Assembly (NCBI GenBank): GCA_036404275.1
Contig: DASXAM010000174.1
Location: 1 to 14,089, forward strand
From: AP-15 sp036404275
GTDB taxonomy: Bacteria; Pseudomonadota; Alphaproteobacteria; ATCC43930; CGMCC-115725
Direction: 5' to 3'
Length of the DNA: 14,089 bases
The translations under genes and the position numbers were made by a program. Shown here piece by piece: positions 1 to 6,741 of this stretch. The notes beneath the pieces are model-generated. The model saw nothing but the letters and a program-made list of their open reading frames with translations, searched no databases and was not told the origin of the DNA. The first letter of the stretch is position 1, and each line of letters opens with the position of its first letter.

Positions 1-338
1 GTCGTATCCGCGGCATTGGCGATCGCCGAATGCCCGAGGGCCGTCGCCTCGCTCCCGCTCGCCGCGCTCGCCGCGCCAAACGCGCTCGCATTCGCCGCAC
101 TCGCCGACGCCCCCTCCCCCACCGCCGTCGCCAGCGCGGCGGCGTTGGAACCGGAGCCGCAGGCGAACGACGCGCTCCCGGTGTTTTCGATGCAGCCGGC
201 GGCGGTCGGGGGCGGCGGCACGGTCTGGGCTTGCACGCCATTCGCCAGCATCATGACGAGCGCCACCGCAGCGGCACTTCGGATGGCTCGGCACACGCAC
301 TCTTGCACCCGCTCTGGGGACGAGAATTGACCGGCCAT
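1..338 (-). CDS. YadA-like trimeric autotransporter adhesin, N-terminal part (runs off left edge)
   Basis: This minus-strand reading frame starts with ATG at 338 and stays open for 112 codons to the window edge, so the C-terminal stalk and anchor are not visible. Residues 18-37 form a hydrophobic signal-peptide core ending VQA, with likely cleavage before Q38. A short Pro-rich and Cys-containing stretch follows (GCIENTGSASFACGSGSNA, C49 and C60). From about residue 66 the protein becomes a run of Ala/Gly/Ser-rich repeats such as ATAVGEGASA, NASAFGAAS and EATALGHSAI. These match the left-handed beta-roll head repeats of YadA/Hia-type adhesins (AxAxGxxAxAxG pattern). Proteins of this family are exported by Sec, trimerise in the outer membrane and mediate adhesion or autoaggregation. 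A GGGGA stretch lies about 8 nt before the ATG. The plus-strand frames across the same DNA are Ala/Arg-rich shadows. Family call is from visible repeats; the ligand is unknown. Confidence 0.75.
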   Translation of the reverse strand, partial: MAGQFSSPERVQECVCRAIRSAAAVALVMMLANGVQAQTVPPPPTAAGCIENTGSASFACGSGSNAAALATAVGEGASASAANASAFGAASAASGSEATALGHSAIANAADT

Positions 339-393
339 CGATGGATCCCCGGCTTTGCTGAATCGACGCGGCGCGCGACCGCGATAACAAAAA

Positions 394-423
394 GCTTAAC
401 ACGCTCGGACAGGTGATTGGCAA
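394..423 (-). promoter_or_regulatory. Candidate promoter for the adhesin gene
   Basis: Reading the minus strand, TTGCCA (418-423) is followed after 18 nt by TTAAGC (394-399), upstream of the adhesin start at 338. The -35-like box is good but the -10-like box is poor, so this is a weak sequence-only guess. The surrounding 339-554 gap (216 bp) shows nothing else I can name. Confidence 0.2.
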
Positions 424-554
424 TCTATCTACAATTGAACCGCACTGCGCCGAGGCCGCCACTCGGCAATGGATCGAATTCAGGATCGACGGATTACAAG
501 CAGCGTGCGCCAGTCGCCGGCGTCGCGGCAGGTCATTTCGGCGAATTGAAAGAT

Positions 555-631
555 TGGCGCGCCCGAGAGGAGTCGAACCCCTAACCCCCAGATCCGTAGT
601 CTGGTGCTCTATCCAGTTGAGCTACGGGCGC
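555..631 (-). tRNA. tRNA-Arg (anticodon ACG)
   Basis: The minus strand folds into a complete cloverleaf of 74 nt plus an encoded CCA (555-557). It has acceptor GCGCCCG/CGGGCGC, D stem GCTC/GAGC, anticodon stem CCAGA/TCTGG with loop CTACGGA (anticodon ACG), a 5-nt variable loop, and T stem AGGGG/CCTCT with loop TTCGACT. The G-U-tolerant T stem and the consensus T loop support a functional gene. ACG is the tRNA normally edited to ICG by TadA to read CGU/CGC/CGA codons. The gene is divergent from the methyltransferase gene that begins at 720. Confidence 0.95.
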
Positions 632-655
632 ATGCTGGCCGGCAAAGGGCGGCAA

Positions 656-685
656 GAACTACTCCAACGGCCCACATCAAGGCAA
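656..685 (-). promoter_or_regulatory. Candidate promoter for tRNA-Arg
   Basis: On the minus strand TTGCCT (680-685) and TAGTTC (656-661) are separated by 18 nt. The -10-like box lies about 25 nt upstream of the mature tRNA 5' end, a reasonable distance for a short tRNA leader. The match is moderate, from sequence alone. Confidence 0.3.
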
Positions 686-719
686 GATCGAAGCGCGCGG
701 CCTGGAGCCGACGGAGAAC

Positions 720-1949
720 ATGACCGAGATCATGGCGAAGGATCAGATTGCAGCCGACGATCCGGCAATCCGGCCGTCGGTGACGATGCTGCCAGGGGCG
801 CAGCGTCGCCTCGAGCGCGGCCACCCCTGGGTCTTCTCGAACGAAGTGCGGATGGACGAAGCGACCAAGGCGTTGCTTCCCGGCACGCTCGTCACGTTGC
901 GGCGGGCCGACACCAGCCCGCTCGGCGCCGCCATGTTCAACCCGCATACGCTGATTGCCGCGCGCCTCCTCGACCGCGATGCCGGCAGGCCGATCGGCCG
1001 GCGCTTTTTCACTCGCCGGCTGGAGCGCGCATTACGGCTGCGCGAGCGGCTGTTTGACGCGCCCTATTACCGGCTGGTTCATGCCGAGGCCGACGCGCTG
1101 CCGGGGCTCGTTATCGACCGCTATGGCGAGGTCCTGGTGGTGCAGTCGAACACCGCTGGCATGGCGCGGCTCGAGCCGCTGGTGCTCGATGCGCTCGAAG
1201 CGCTGCTCAGTCCCCAGGCGATTGTGCTGCGCAACGACAGCCCGGCGCGCGCGCTGGAGAATTTGGCGGCGCAGGTGGAGGTCGCACGCGGCGCGCTCGA
1301 GGGCGATGTGGGCGTCCTCGAGGACGGCGCGACCTTTCCGGTAGATCCGCTCGCGGGTCAAAAAACCGGCTGGTTTTTCGACCAGCGCGATAATCGCCGC
1401 TTTGTCGCCGCCGCTGCGCACGGCGCCCGCGTGCTCGATCTCTACTGCCATTCTGGCGGCTTTGCCGTGCAGGCCGCGCGCCAGGGCGCCGCCTCCGCGT
1501 TTGGTATCGACCGCTCCGAGCCGGCGCTGGCGCTCGCCGGCGCCGCGGCCGCGCGCAACGGCGTCGCCGAGCGCTGCGGCTTTCACCGCGCCGAGGTGTT
1601 TGCGGAGGCCGCCCGGCTCGCCACTGTGGGCGAGCGGTTCGACATCCTCGTCGCCGACCCGCCGGCCTTCGCCCGGTCGCGCAAGGAGGCCGGGCCGGCG
1701 TTACGCGGCTATCGCAAGCTTGCTCGGTTGGCGGCGGCGCTGGTGGGGCCGGGCGGTTTGTTGTTTCTCGCCTCGTGCTCGTTTCATGTCGGCACCGCCG
1801 AATTTGTCGAGGCGACGCGGCGCGGGCTGGCCGATGCCGGGCGCGGCGGCCGGATCCTGCGGATGGCCGGAGCCGGGCCCGACCATCCGGTCCATCCGGC
1901 GTTGCCTGAGACTGCCTACCTCAAGACGCTGACATGGGCGCTCGACTGA
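720..1949 (+). CDS. rlmI: RlmI-type class I SAM-dependent 23S rRNA (cytosine-C5) methyltransferase
   Basis: This 409-residue protein is close to the length of E. coli RlmI, which makes m5C1962 in 23S rRNA. An N-terminal PUA domain spans about residues 20-90 (LPGAQRRLERGHPWVFSNEV). A middle EEHEE-like region ends in the family signature VDPLAGQKTGWFFDQRDNR (208-226). The Rossmann methyltransferase domain follows: SAM-binding motif I VLDLYCHSGGFAV (238-250), acidic motif II FGIDRSE (261-267), motif IV DILVADPPAF (308-317), and the Cys-containing motif SCS (352-354) expected for a C5-cytosine enzyme. The C-terminal DHPVHPALPETAYLKTL is typical of the family. The ATG at 720 has CGGAGA just upstream; an ATG at 732 is the alternative. 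The gene's end overlaps the convergent histidine kinase gene by 29 bp. The exact target base is inferred from the family; an RlmI paralogue with another target is possible. Confidence 0.87.
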   Translation: MTEIMAKDQIAADDPAIRPSVTMLPGAQRRLERGHPWVFSNEVRMDEATKALLPGTLVTLRRADTSPLGAAMFNPHTLIAARLLDRDAGRPIGRRFFTRRLERALRLRERLFDAPYYRLVHAEADALPGLVIDRYGEVLVVQSNTAGMARLEPLVLDALEALLSPQAIVLRNDSPARALENLAAQVEVARGALEGDVGVLEDGATFPVDPLAGQKTGWFFDQRDNRRFVAAAAHGARVLDLYCHSGGFAVQAARQGAASAFGIDRSEPALALAGAAAARNGVAERCGFHRAEVFAEAARLATVGERFDILVADPPAFARSRKEAGPALRGYRKLARLAAALVGPGGLLFLASCSFHVGTAEFVEATRRGLADAGRGGRILRMAGAGPDHPVHPALPETAYLKTLTWALD

Positions 1950-3327
1950 TTTCCGGGCGGCGTTCGGCGGGGGCCGGCACGGTCAGGCGAAAGACCGTGC
2001 CGGTACCGGTGGTGGAGACCAGCACCAGATCGCCGCCATGCGCCCGCATCAGCTCGCGCGCAATCGCCAGCCCCAATCCGGTTCCACCGAGCCGCGCCGA
2101 GCCAAAAAACGGGCGAAACAAATTGTCCTGCGCCTTGGGCGGCAGACCGGGGCCGTCATCGGCGATCTCGATCGCGATGGCGCCGGGCTCGCGCGCTGCC
2201 GAAAATGTCAGCCGTCGCGCGCCCGATTCGGCGGCGTTACGGGCGAGGTTCGACAAGACGCGATAGAGCTGGTCGCGGTCCGCGACAACCGCGAGATCGG
2301 CGGGGATCGCGCAGTCGAGCGTCAACTCGTGCTCGGAAATGCCGAGGCCGGGGCCGATCTCGTCGATCAGCGGCTTCAGCGCAAACCAGCTCGGCGCCAA
2401 AGGCGGCGTTCCTTCGCGCGAGAAGTCGAGGGTCTGGGTGCACAACGCCACGGCGCGATCGATCGCATCCAGCAATCGTGGAGCGACGCGTCGCACCTCG
2501 GGGGCGGCGCTGGCGGTCAGCCCGTCGGTGACGAGCCGCGCCGTCGCCAGAATATTGCGCAGATCGTGGTTGATCTTGGTTACCGCGGTGCCGAGGGCGG
2601 CGAGCCGCGCGTTTTGCCCTAAGGCCCGCCTCACCGTCTCTTGCGATACCGCAAGCTCGCGCTCGGCGACGCCGATCTCGTCTTCGCGGCCGCTCGGCAC
2701 GATCATCCGCGACGCGTTTTCGGGGTCTTCGCGAAACTCGACCATGCTGGCGGTGATCCGCCGCATCGGCCGCACCAAAAGCCATTGCAGGCTCAAATAA
2801 ACGAGGGTGGCGGCGACCAGTGAAATGACGATCGAGAGTTCGAGAATGCGCACCCCGAAGGCCCACATCTCGTGGCGCAGCGGGGCTTCTTCTAGCACCA
2901 CATCGACGGTTTCCGAGGAGTCGCCGGGCGGATGGCCGCGCACCCGCAGCATGCGGTCGTCGCTGCGCACGAGCGCGCCGAAGGATCCCCGAATCGCTCC
3001 CCACACGCTCGGATGTGTCAGGTCGATCGTCATGCTGGCGAGCGGCGGGGTCGGCCGGTCGAGCATCAACACCATGCCATTCGGCCGCCGTAGGATCACG
3101 GCGTGGGCGCCGACCTGGGCCAACAGACGATTGACGAGAGCCTGGTCGAGATGGCCGGTCGGGTTCGCCTCGACCGCCAGGATCGCCAACCGGCCGGCAG
3201 CAATGCGGTTTTCGAAATAGGTCATGCGAAAGCGTGCGACCGACGGCACGAAGATCAGCACTTCCCCGACCATCACGAAAAAGACGGTCAGAACCAGCAG
3301 GCGGGCCGACAGGCTTTTCAGCAGCAC
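1921..3327 (-). CDS. Orphan membrane-bound sensor histidine kinase
   Basis: The 468-residue protein starts at GTG 3327, with GAGG about 5 nt upstream. Architecture: TM1 about 8-30, a periplasmic sensor region about 31-156 with no named fold that I recognise, TM2 about 157-182, and a HAMP-like linker about 182-235. A dimerisation/phosphoacceptor segment follows with H254 in KINHDLRNILA. The ATP-binding domain has N box NLARNAAES (360-368), G1 DDGPGLP (390-396), F box LFRPFF (403-408) and G2 GGTGLGLAIAREL (414-426), so every catalytic box is present. It lies 12 bp behind the flavoprotein gene, as the last gene of a three-gene operon. No response regulator is in the window, so its partner is encoded elsewhere. 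The operon context suggests sensing of membrane or redox state, which is inference. The stop codon lies inside the 3' end of the convergent methyltransferase gene. Confidence 0.88.
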   Translation of the reverse strand: MLLKSLSARLLVLTVFFVMVGEVLIFVPSVARFRMTYFENRIAAGRLAILAVEANPTGHLDQALVNRLLAQVGAHAVILRRPNGMVLMLDRPTPPLASMTIDLTHPSVWGAIRGSFGALVRSDDRMLRVRGHPPGDSSETVDVVLEEAPLRHEMWAFGVRILELSIVISLVAATLVYLSLQWLLVRPMRRITASMVEFREDPENASRMIVPSGREDEIGVAERELAVSQETVRRALGQNARLAALGTAVTKINHDLRNILATARLVTDGLTASAAPEVRRVAPRLLDAIDRAVALCTQTLDFSREGTPPLAPSWFALKPLIDEIGPGLGISEHELTLDCAIPADLAVVADRDQLYRVLSNLARNAAESGARRLTFSAAREPGAIAIEIADDGPGLPPKAQDNLFRPFFGSARLGGTGLGLAIARELMRAHGGDLVLVSTTGTGTVFRLTVPAPAERRPEISRAPMSAS

Positions 3328-3339
3328 TACGGCCTCGCC

Positions 3340-4758
3340 TCAGCCGAACCGCGCCAGCAGGCGCACCAGGCGCCGGGTGCGCGTTGAGAACAGGGTCGGC
3401 GTGTAAAAGCTCCCGGCGGCGCGCTTGCCGGCCTCGCTGCGAGTCGGATAGGGCACGATCAGATCGGCCATGGCGCTGACCTTGAGCTTTTGGGCGACCG
3501 CCAGGGCCCAGGGCAAGATCAATTCGCCGGCACCCGCGCCGAGAACCGAGGCGCCGAGGATGCGACCGTTGCGGCGAGCTACGATTTTGATGAGACCGGC
3601 GGTGTCGCGCTCGGTCAAAGCGCGGTCGTTGTCGGCAAAGCGCCAACGCAAGACCCGAACTCGAATGTCGGCGGCGCGCGCTGCGGCTTCGGTCATGCCG
3701 ACCTGCGCGAGCTCGGGGTCGGTATAGACAACCCACGGAAGCGCCCGGTAATCGACTTTGGCCGGCAGCCGGAAGAGCGCGTTCCGGATCACGATGCCGG
3801 CATGGTGAAAGGCCACATGGGTGAATTGCGGGCCGCCGGCGACATCGCCGACGGCAAAAGCGATGCGGTTCGTCGTGCGCAGCCGCCGATCGACGGTGAC
3901 ACCGGCCGCGGTCGCGGCGATGCCGGCGGCTTCGAGGTCCAGCCCATCCACGGTCGGGCGCCGACCCGCGGCGACGAGCAGATGGCTGCCGACGATCCGC
4001 TCGCCGCCTGCCAAGCGGACCCCGAGCGCCGCCCCTTCGGCCTCGACCGCGGCGATCGCGACGCGCGGGCGTAGGGCGATGCCCTCATCGGCGAGCCGCG
4101 CGGCCAAGGCATCGACCAGCTCGGGATCGTCCCGCGGCAACAGCGGACCGACATCGAGCACGGTCACGCGCGCACCGAGCCGGCGATGCGCCTGGGCCAT
4201 CTCGATGCCGACCGGGCCACCGCCGATCACGATCAGATGTTCCGGCGGCACGCGGTTGGCGAACACCGTCTCGTTGGTCATAAACGGCGCGTCGGCGAGG
4301 CCCGGGATCGGGGGGACCGCCGGATGGGAGCCGGTGGCGACGACAAAGCGGCGCGGAGCGATTTCAAAGTCGCCGGCGCGCAGCACCCGCGGCCCGGTGA
4401 AGCGCGCCTCGGCCTGCACCACGCGGACGCCGAGCGCGGCAAACCGCTCCGCCGAATCGTTTGGCGCGATCCCGGCGACGACCCGCTCGACGCCGGCCCC
4501 GACCGCGGCAAAATCGATTCGCGGCGGCGCATAGTCGAGGCCGAATTGTGGGCCCCGTCGCCACGCATCGGCGAGCCGCGCCGCGGCAAGGAGCGACTTT
4601 GAAGGCACGCACCCGAAATTGAGGCAGTCGCCCCCCATCAAGCCGCGCTCGACCAGCACCACCGCGGCCCCCATCTGCACCGCGCCGGCGGCCACCGCCA
4701 GCCCGCCAGCACCACCGCCGACGATGCAAAGGTCGGGGGCGAGGCGGGTTGCAGTCAT
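3340..4758 (-). CDS. FAD-dependent pyridine nucleotide-disulfide oxidoreductase (Lpd/MerA-like, TVP38-associated type)
   Basis: This 472-residue flavoprotein has the full group-I disulfide reductase layout. The FAD Rossmann fold is DLCIVGGGAGGLAVAAGA (9-26), the redox-active disulfide GGDCLNFGCVPSKS (C45, C50), the ATG motif VVATGSHP (139-146), the NAD(P)H fold LIVIGGGPVGIEMA (175-188), the second FAD motif FAVGDVAGG (301-309), and a dimerisation domain from about 335. In dihydrolipoamide dehydrogenase the C-terminal catalytic motif is HxHPT...E. Here it reads VPYPTRSE (435-442), with Tyr437 at the His position, so it is unlikely to be a genuine E3 subunit. No pyruvate or 2-oxoglutarate dehydrogenase genes are nearby. 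The ATG at 4758 shares ATGA with the stop of the upstream TVP38-family gene, implying translational coupling. The likely role is an NAD(P)H-dependent reductase working with that membrane protein; the substrate is unknown. Confidence 0.85.
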   Translation of the reverse strand: MTATRLAPDLCIVGGGAGGLAVAAGAVQMGAAVVLVERGLMGGDCLNFGCVPSKSLLAAARLADAWRRGPQFGLDYAPPRIDFAAVGAGVERVVAGIAPNDSAERFAALGVRVVQAEARFTGPRVLRAGDFEIAPRRFVVATGSHPAVPPIPGLADAPFMTNETVFANRVPPEHLIVIGGGPVGIEMAQAHRRLGARVTVLDVGPLLPRDDPELVDALAARLADEGIALRPRVAIAAVEAEGAALGVRLAGGERIVGSHLLVAAGRRPTVDGLDLEAAGIAATAAGVTVDRRLRTTNRIAFAVGDVAGGPQFTHVAFHHAGIVIRNALFRLPAKVDYRALPWVVYTDPELAQVGMTEAAARAADIRVRVLRWRFADNDRALTERDTAGLIKIVARRNGRILGASVLGAGAGELILPWALAVAQKLKVSAMADLIVPYPTRSEAGKRAAGSFYTPTLFSTRTRRLVRLLARFG

Positions 4759-5471
4759 GCCGTTTCTTTGCTTCGCCGGCGCTTATGGAAGACCGGGACG
4801 AGCACCAGCACCGCGAGCAGGGCGAGTGGAACGAACAGGCTCGGCCGCAACAGAATGCCGAGATCCGGCTGGCCGATGGCGACGCCGAGCCCATTGCCGA
4901 GGCTGGCGTAAACCACCGTGCCGGGAATGATGCCGATGAGAGTGGCGGCAATAAAGGTGCGCAGACGGACGCCGAGCAGGGCCGGAACCAGATTGACGAG
5001 CCAGAACGGCACGATCGGGATCAGACGCAAGACGAGCAGATAGTTGAACGCGTTTTTGCGAAAGCCGGCTTCGAGCCTGGCGACGCGCGGCCCGGCCCGG
5101 CCGGTCAGGCCGGCAAACCCGGCGCGGGCGGCCACAAAAACCCCGGTGGCGCCCAGGGTGGCGCCGGCGACCGCGCACAGTGCGCCGAGCCAGGTGCCGA
5201 ACAAAAGGCCGCCAGAGAGCGTCATGACGATAGCGCATGGCACCGACAGCGCAGTCAGCAGCGCGTAAAGCCCGATATAGGCACCCGCGGCGGCTAGGCC
5301 CCATTCGGCGACCAAAGCCGCCAGCCGATCGCGATTTGCCGCCAGATTTTCGAAGCTCAGAAAATGCGGGCCGCCGGCGGCGACAAAAGCGCCGGCCGCG
5401 ATGGCGAGGAGGGCCAGCGGAACCACGCGTCGGGTGAGGCGACGAGCCGGCGATGAAGGTTCGGCGGACAT
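4755..5471 (-). CDS. TVP38/TMEM64 (DedA-like, VTT domain) membrane protein
   Basis: The 238-residue integral membrane protein has about five hydrophobic segments: 16-33, 60-82, 92-120, 143-166 and 172-195, plus a C-terminal one at 208-228 followed by a basic tail. It carries the VTT-domain hallmarks: the re-entrant-loop motif SGGLLFGTWLG (86-96), and the arginine/proline segment LRLIPIVPFWLVNLVPALLG (148-167) followed by GIIPGT (180-185). The superfamily includes DedA transporters and eukaryotic TMEM41B/VMP1 scramblases, so movement of lipids or small solutes across the inner membrane is plausible. I chose ATG 5471; an in-frame TTG at 5492 would add 7 residues, and neither has a good ribosome binding site. 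It is the first gene of the operon with the flavoprotein (4-bp overlap) and the kinase. Confidence 0.85.
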   Translation of the reverse strand: MSAEPSSPARRLTRRVVPLALLAIAAGAFVAAGGPHFLSFENLAANRDRLAALVAEWGLAAAGAYIGLYALLTALSVPCAIVMTLSGGLLFGTWLGALCAVAGATLGATGVFVAARAGFAGLTGRAGPRVARLEAGFRKNAFNYLLVLRLIPIVPFWLVNLVPALLGVRLRTFIAATLIGIIPGTVVYASLGNGLGVAIGQPDLGILLRPSLFVPLALLAVLVLVPVFHKRRRSKETA

Positions 5472-5618
5472 CCGGGTTTCAGACACAGCCAATGGTGCGG
5501 CGATTCTAACGGCAGCGCGGCGGTCGCACAGTCATTTTCGCGTGAGGCGGTCTCGGGGCGCAGCCCACCGAAGCAGCGAGGCTCCATCCAGAATTCGTGC
5601 TTAATTTTTCGGATAATT

Positions 5619-5647
5619 ATTGTAACCCGGTGCCTGATCGAGCATTA
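5619..5647 (-). promoter_or_regulatory. AT-rich candidate promoter patch upstream of the TVP38 operon
   Basis: The 5472-5720 gap is about 250 bp. Its only AT-rich island (about 5599-5625) contains a minus-strand TACAAT (5619-5624) resembling a -10 box, but no good -35 box sits 17-18 nt upstream. It would give a leader of roughly 140 nt ahead of the TVP38-family gene. No RNA gene or conserved leader was recognised in the gap. Confidence 0.2.
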
Positions 5648-5720
5648 TGTGTGGGCATCGTCATGTCCCCGATAGTATCCCAAAACGATGCAGGTGCGTT
5701 TGTGCGTTGTGAGCATGGCT

Positions 5721-5749
5721 GAAACCCCGGTCACACCGACCGGGGTTTC
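5721..5749 (-). terminator. Perfect 12-bp hairpin at the end of the di-iron/HpnL operon
   Basis: GAAACCCCGGTC (5721-5732), a 5-nt loop and GACCGGGGTTTC (5738-5749) form a perfect inverted repeat. The stop codon of the HpnL-like gene (5731-5733) sits at the loop edge, so the last codons lie in one arm. There is no T-run on the downstream minus side (AGCCATGCTC), so it is not a textbook intrinsic terminator. It may act as a terminator, a 3'-end stabilising structure, or both. Confidence 0.55.
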
Positions 5750-6741
5750 GCTTTCGCTGCCGGGAAGCGCCTCGCCCCGGATGCTGTGCGGCGCCACAGC
5801 CGGCCGGTTTCGGCGAGCTGCCATACGGCCAAGGCCGGCAGCCCGATAACCAAATCGCGCGACCGCTTCAGCAATGACAACGCCAGCGCCATTTGCGGCG
5901 TCATGCCAAAGCCGGCGCCGAGCAGAATATACGCCGCTTCTTGCACGCCAAGCGAATTGGGGACGACAAAGGCGACGCTGCGGGCGGCGTAAAGCAGGCT
6001 CTCGATCACCAGAACCGCGCCAAAGTCGAGGGGTGCGCCGGCAAAGCGCAACGCCAGCCAGATTTCGAGGGCGCTCGCCAGCCAACAGGAGAAATGGAGG
6101 GCAAAGCTCGCCAAAAGCCCGACCCGGCCGCGGTAGATGTCGCCGATTGCCGAGTGGAGCGCCGCCGCGCCCGAGGCGGTGCGGTCGGCCCAGCCGCGAC
6201 CGGTGGCCTGGGCCAGGCGGCCGGCCAGATCGAAGCCGCGCCGCTGCGCCACGACAAATCCGGCGGTAAGCGCCGCGGCAACACCGAGGCCGGCCGCGAC
6301 CGGAACCGCGACCTGCGTTTCGGGATGCAAATAGACGAGCCACAACAGCGCGAGCGCGGTGTAGGCGAGCTGGGCGAACAGCTCGAGGGTGACATCGACG
6401 ATCGTGCTCGCCGTTGCTGCCGTGCCCGAGACGCCGGCGAGCATCGCCGCGCGCGCGCCGAGCACAAACCCGCCGACCTGCGAGAGCGGCAGCACTTCGG
6501 CGCCCGAATCGCGGATGAGACGGCCCCAGATCAGCGCCCACGGCCTCTCCCGCGGCAGCAACGCCCACCAGGCGATCCCCATCACCGCAATCAGCACCAA
6601 ATGGATCAGGCAGATCGAGCCGAAGCCGAGCCAGCCGACGGCGAACAGCGCGCTCGCCACCGCCCCGAGCCCGGCATGCGCGACCAGCGTAGCAATCAGC
6701 GCCAAGCCGGCGGCGCCGGCGACGAACGGGACCAGCCTCAC
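5731..6741 (-). CDS. hpnL: HpnL-like polytopic membrane protein (lysylphosphatidylglycerol synthase TM / flippase-like family)
   Basis: The 336-residue protein has about seven or more hydrophobic segments (roughly 3-22, 29-62, 88-104, 122-138, 144-165, 207-233, 242-261 and 284-308). It has the flippase-like domain hallmarks GIAWWALLP (55-63), RLIRDSGAEVLPLSQVGGF (74-92), a Pro-x-x-Leu-Gly-Val-x-Glu motif PNSLGVQE (261-268) and SLLKRSRDLVIGLPAL (289-304). These resemble HpnL of hopanoid gene clusters, a putative transporter or flippase whose substrate is not settled. I chose GTG 6741 because it overlaps the stop of the preceding di-iron gene as GTGA, matching the junction style of the whole operon. 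The frame remains open upstream, but that part is Arg-rich and lies over the neighbour. It is third in the operon after two di-iron proteins. No squalene-hopene cyclase or other hpn gene is in the window, so a role in hopanoid handling is inference. Confidence 0.72.
   Translation of the reverse strand: MRLVPFVAGAAGLALIATLVAHAGLGAVASALFAVGWLGFGSICLIHLVLIAVMGIAWWALLPRERPWALIWGRLIRDSGAEVLPLSQVGGFVLGARAAMLAGVSGTAATASTIVDVTLELFAQLAYTALALLWLVYLHPETQVAVPVAAGLGVAAALTAGFVVAQRRGFDLAGRLAQATGRGWADRTASGAAALHSAIGDIYRGRVGLLASFALHFSCWLASALEIWLALRFAGAPLDFGAVLVIESLLYAARSVAFVVPNSLGVQEAAYILLGAGFGMTPQMALALSLLKRSRDLVIGLPALAVWQLAETGRLWRRTASGARRFPAAKAKPRSV

Noticed and set aside
555..631. tRNA-Arg as an integration (att) site for a mobile element
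   Set aside because: No duplicated tRNA 3' end and no integrase in the window.
413..1057. 214-codon plus-strand open frame at the left
   Set aside because: It runs through the complete antisense tRNA-Arg and into the methyltransferase in another phase; no motif.
2237..3736. 499-codon minus-strand frame bridging the kinase and flavoprotein genes
   Set aside because: Same strand but a different phase from two proteins with full motif sets; Arg-rich composition typical of a frame-shifted shadow.
5645..5716. Possible 23-residue microprotein on the minus strand after the HpnL-like gene
   Set aside because: No ribosome binding site, no hydrophobic or other feature, and it is simply the tail of an out-of-phase open frame.
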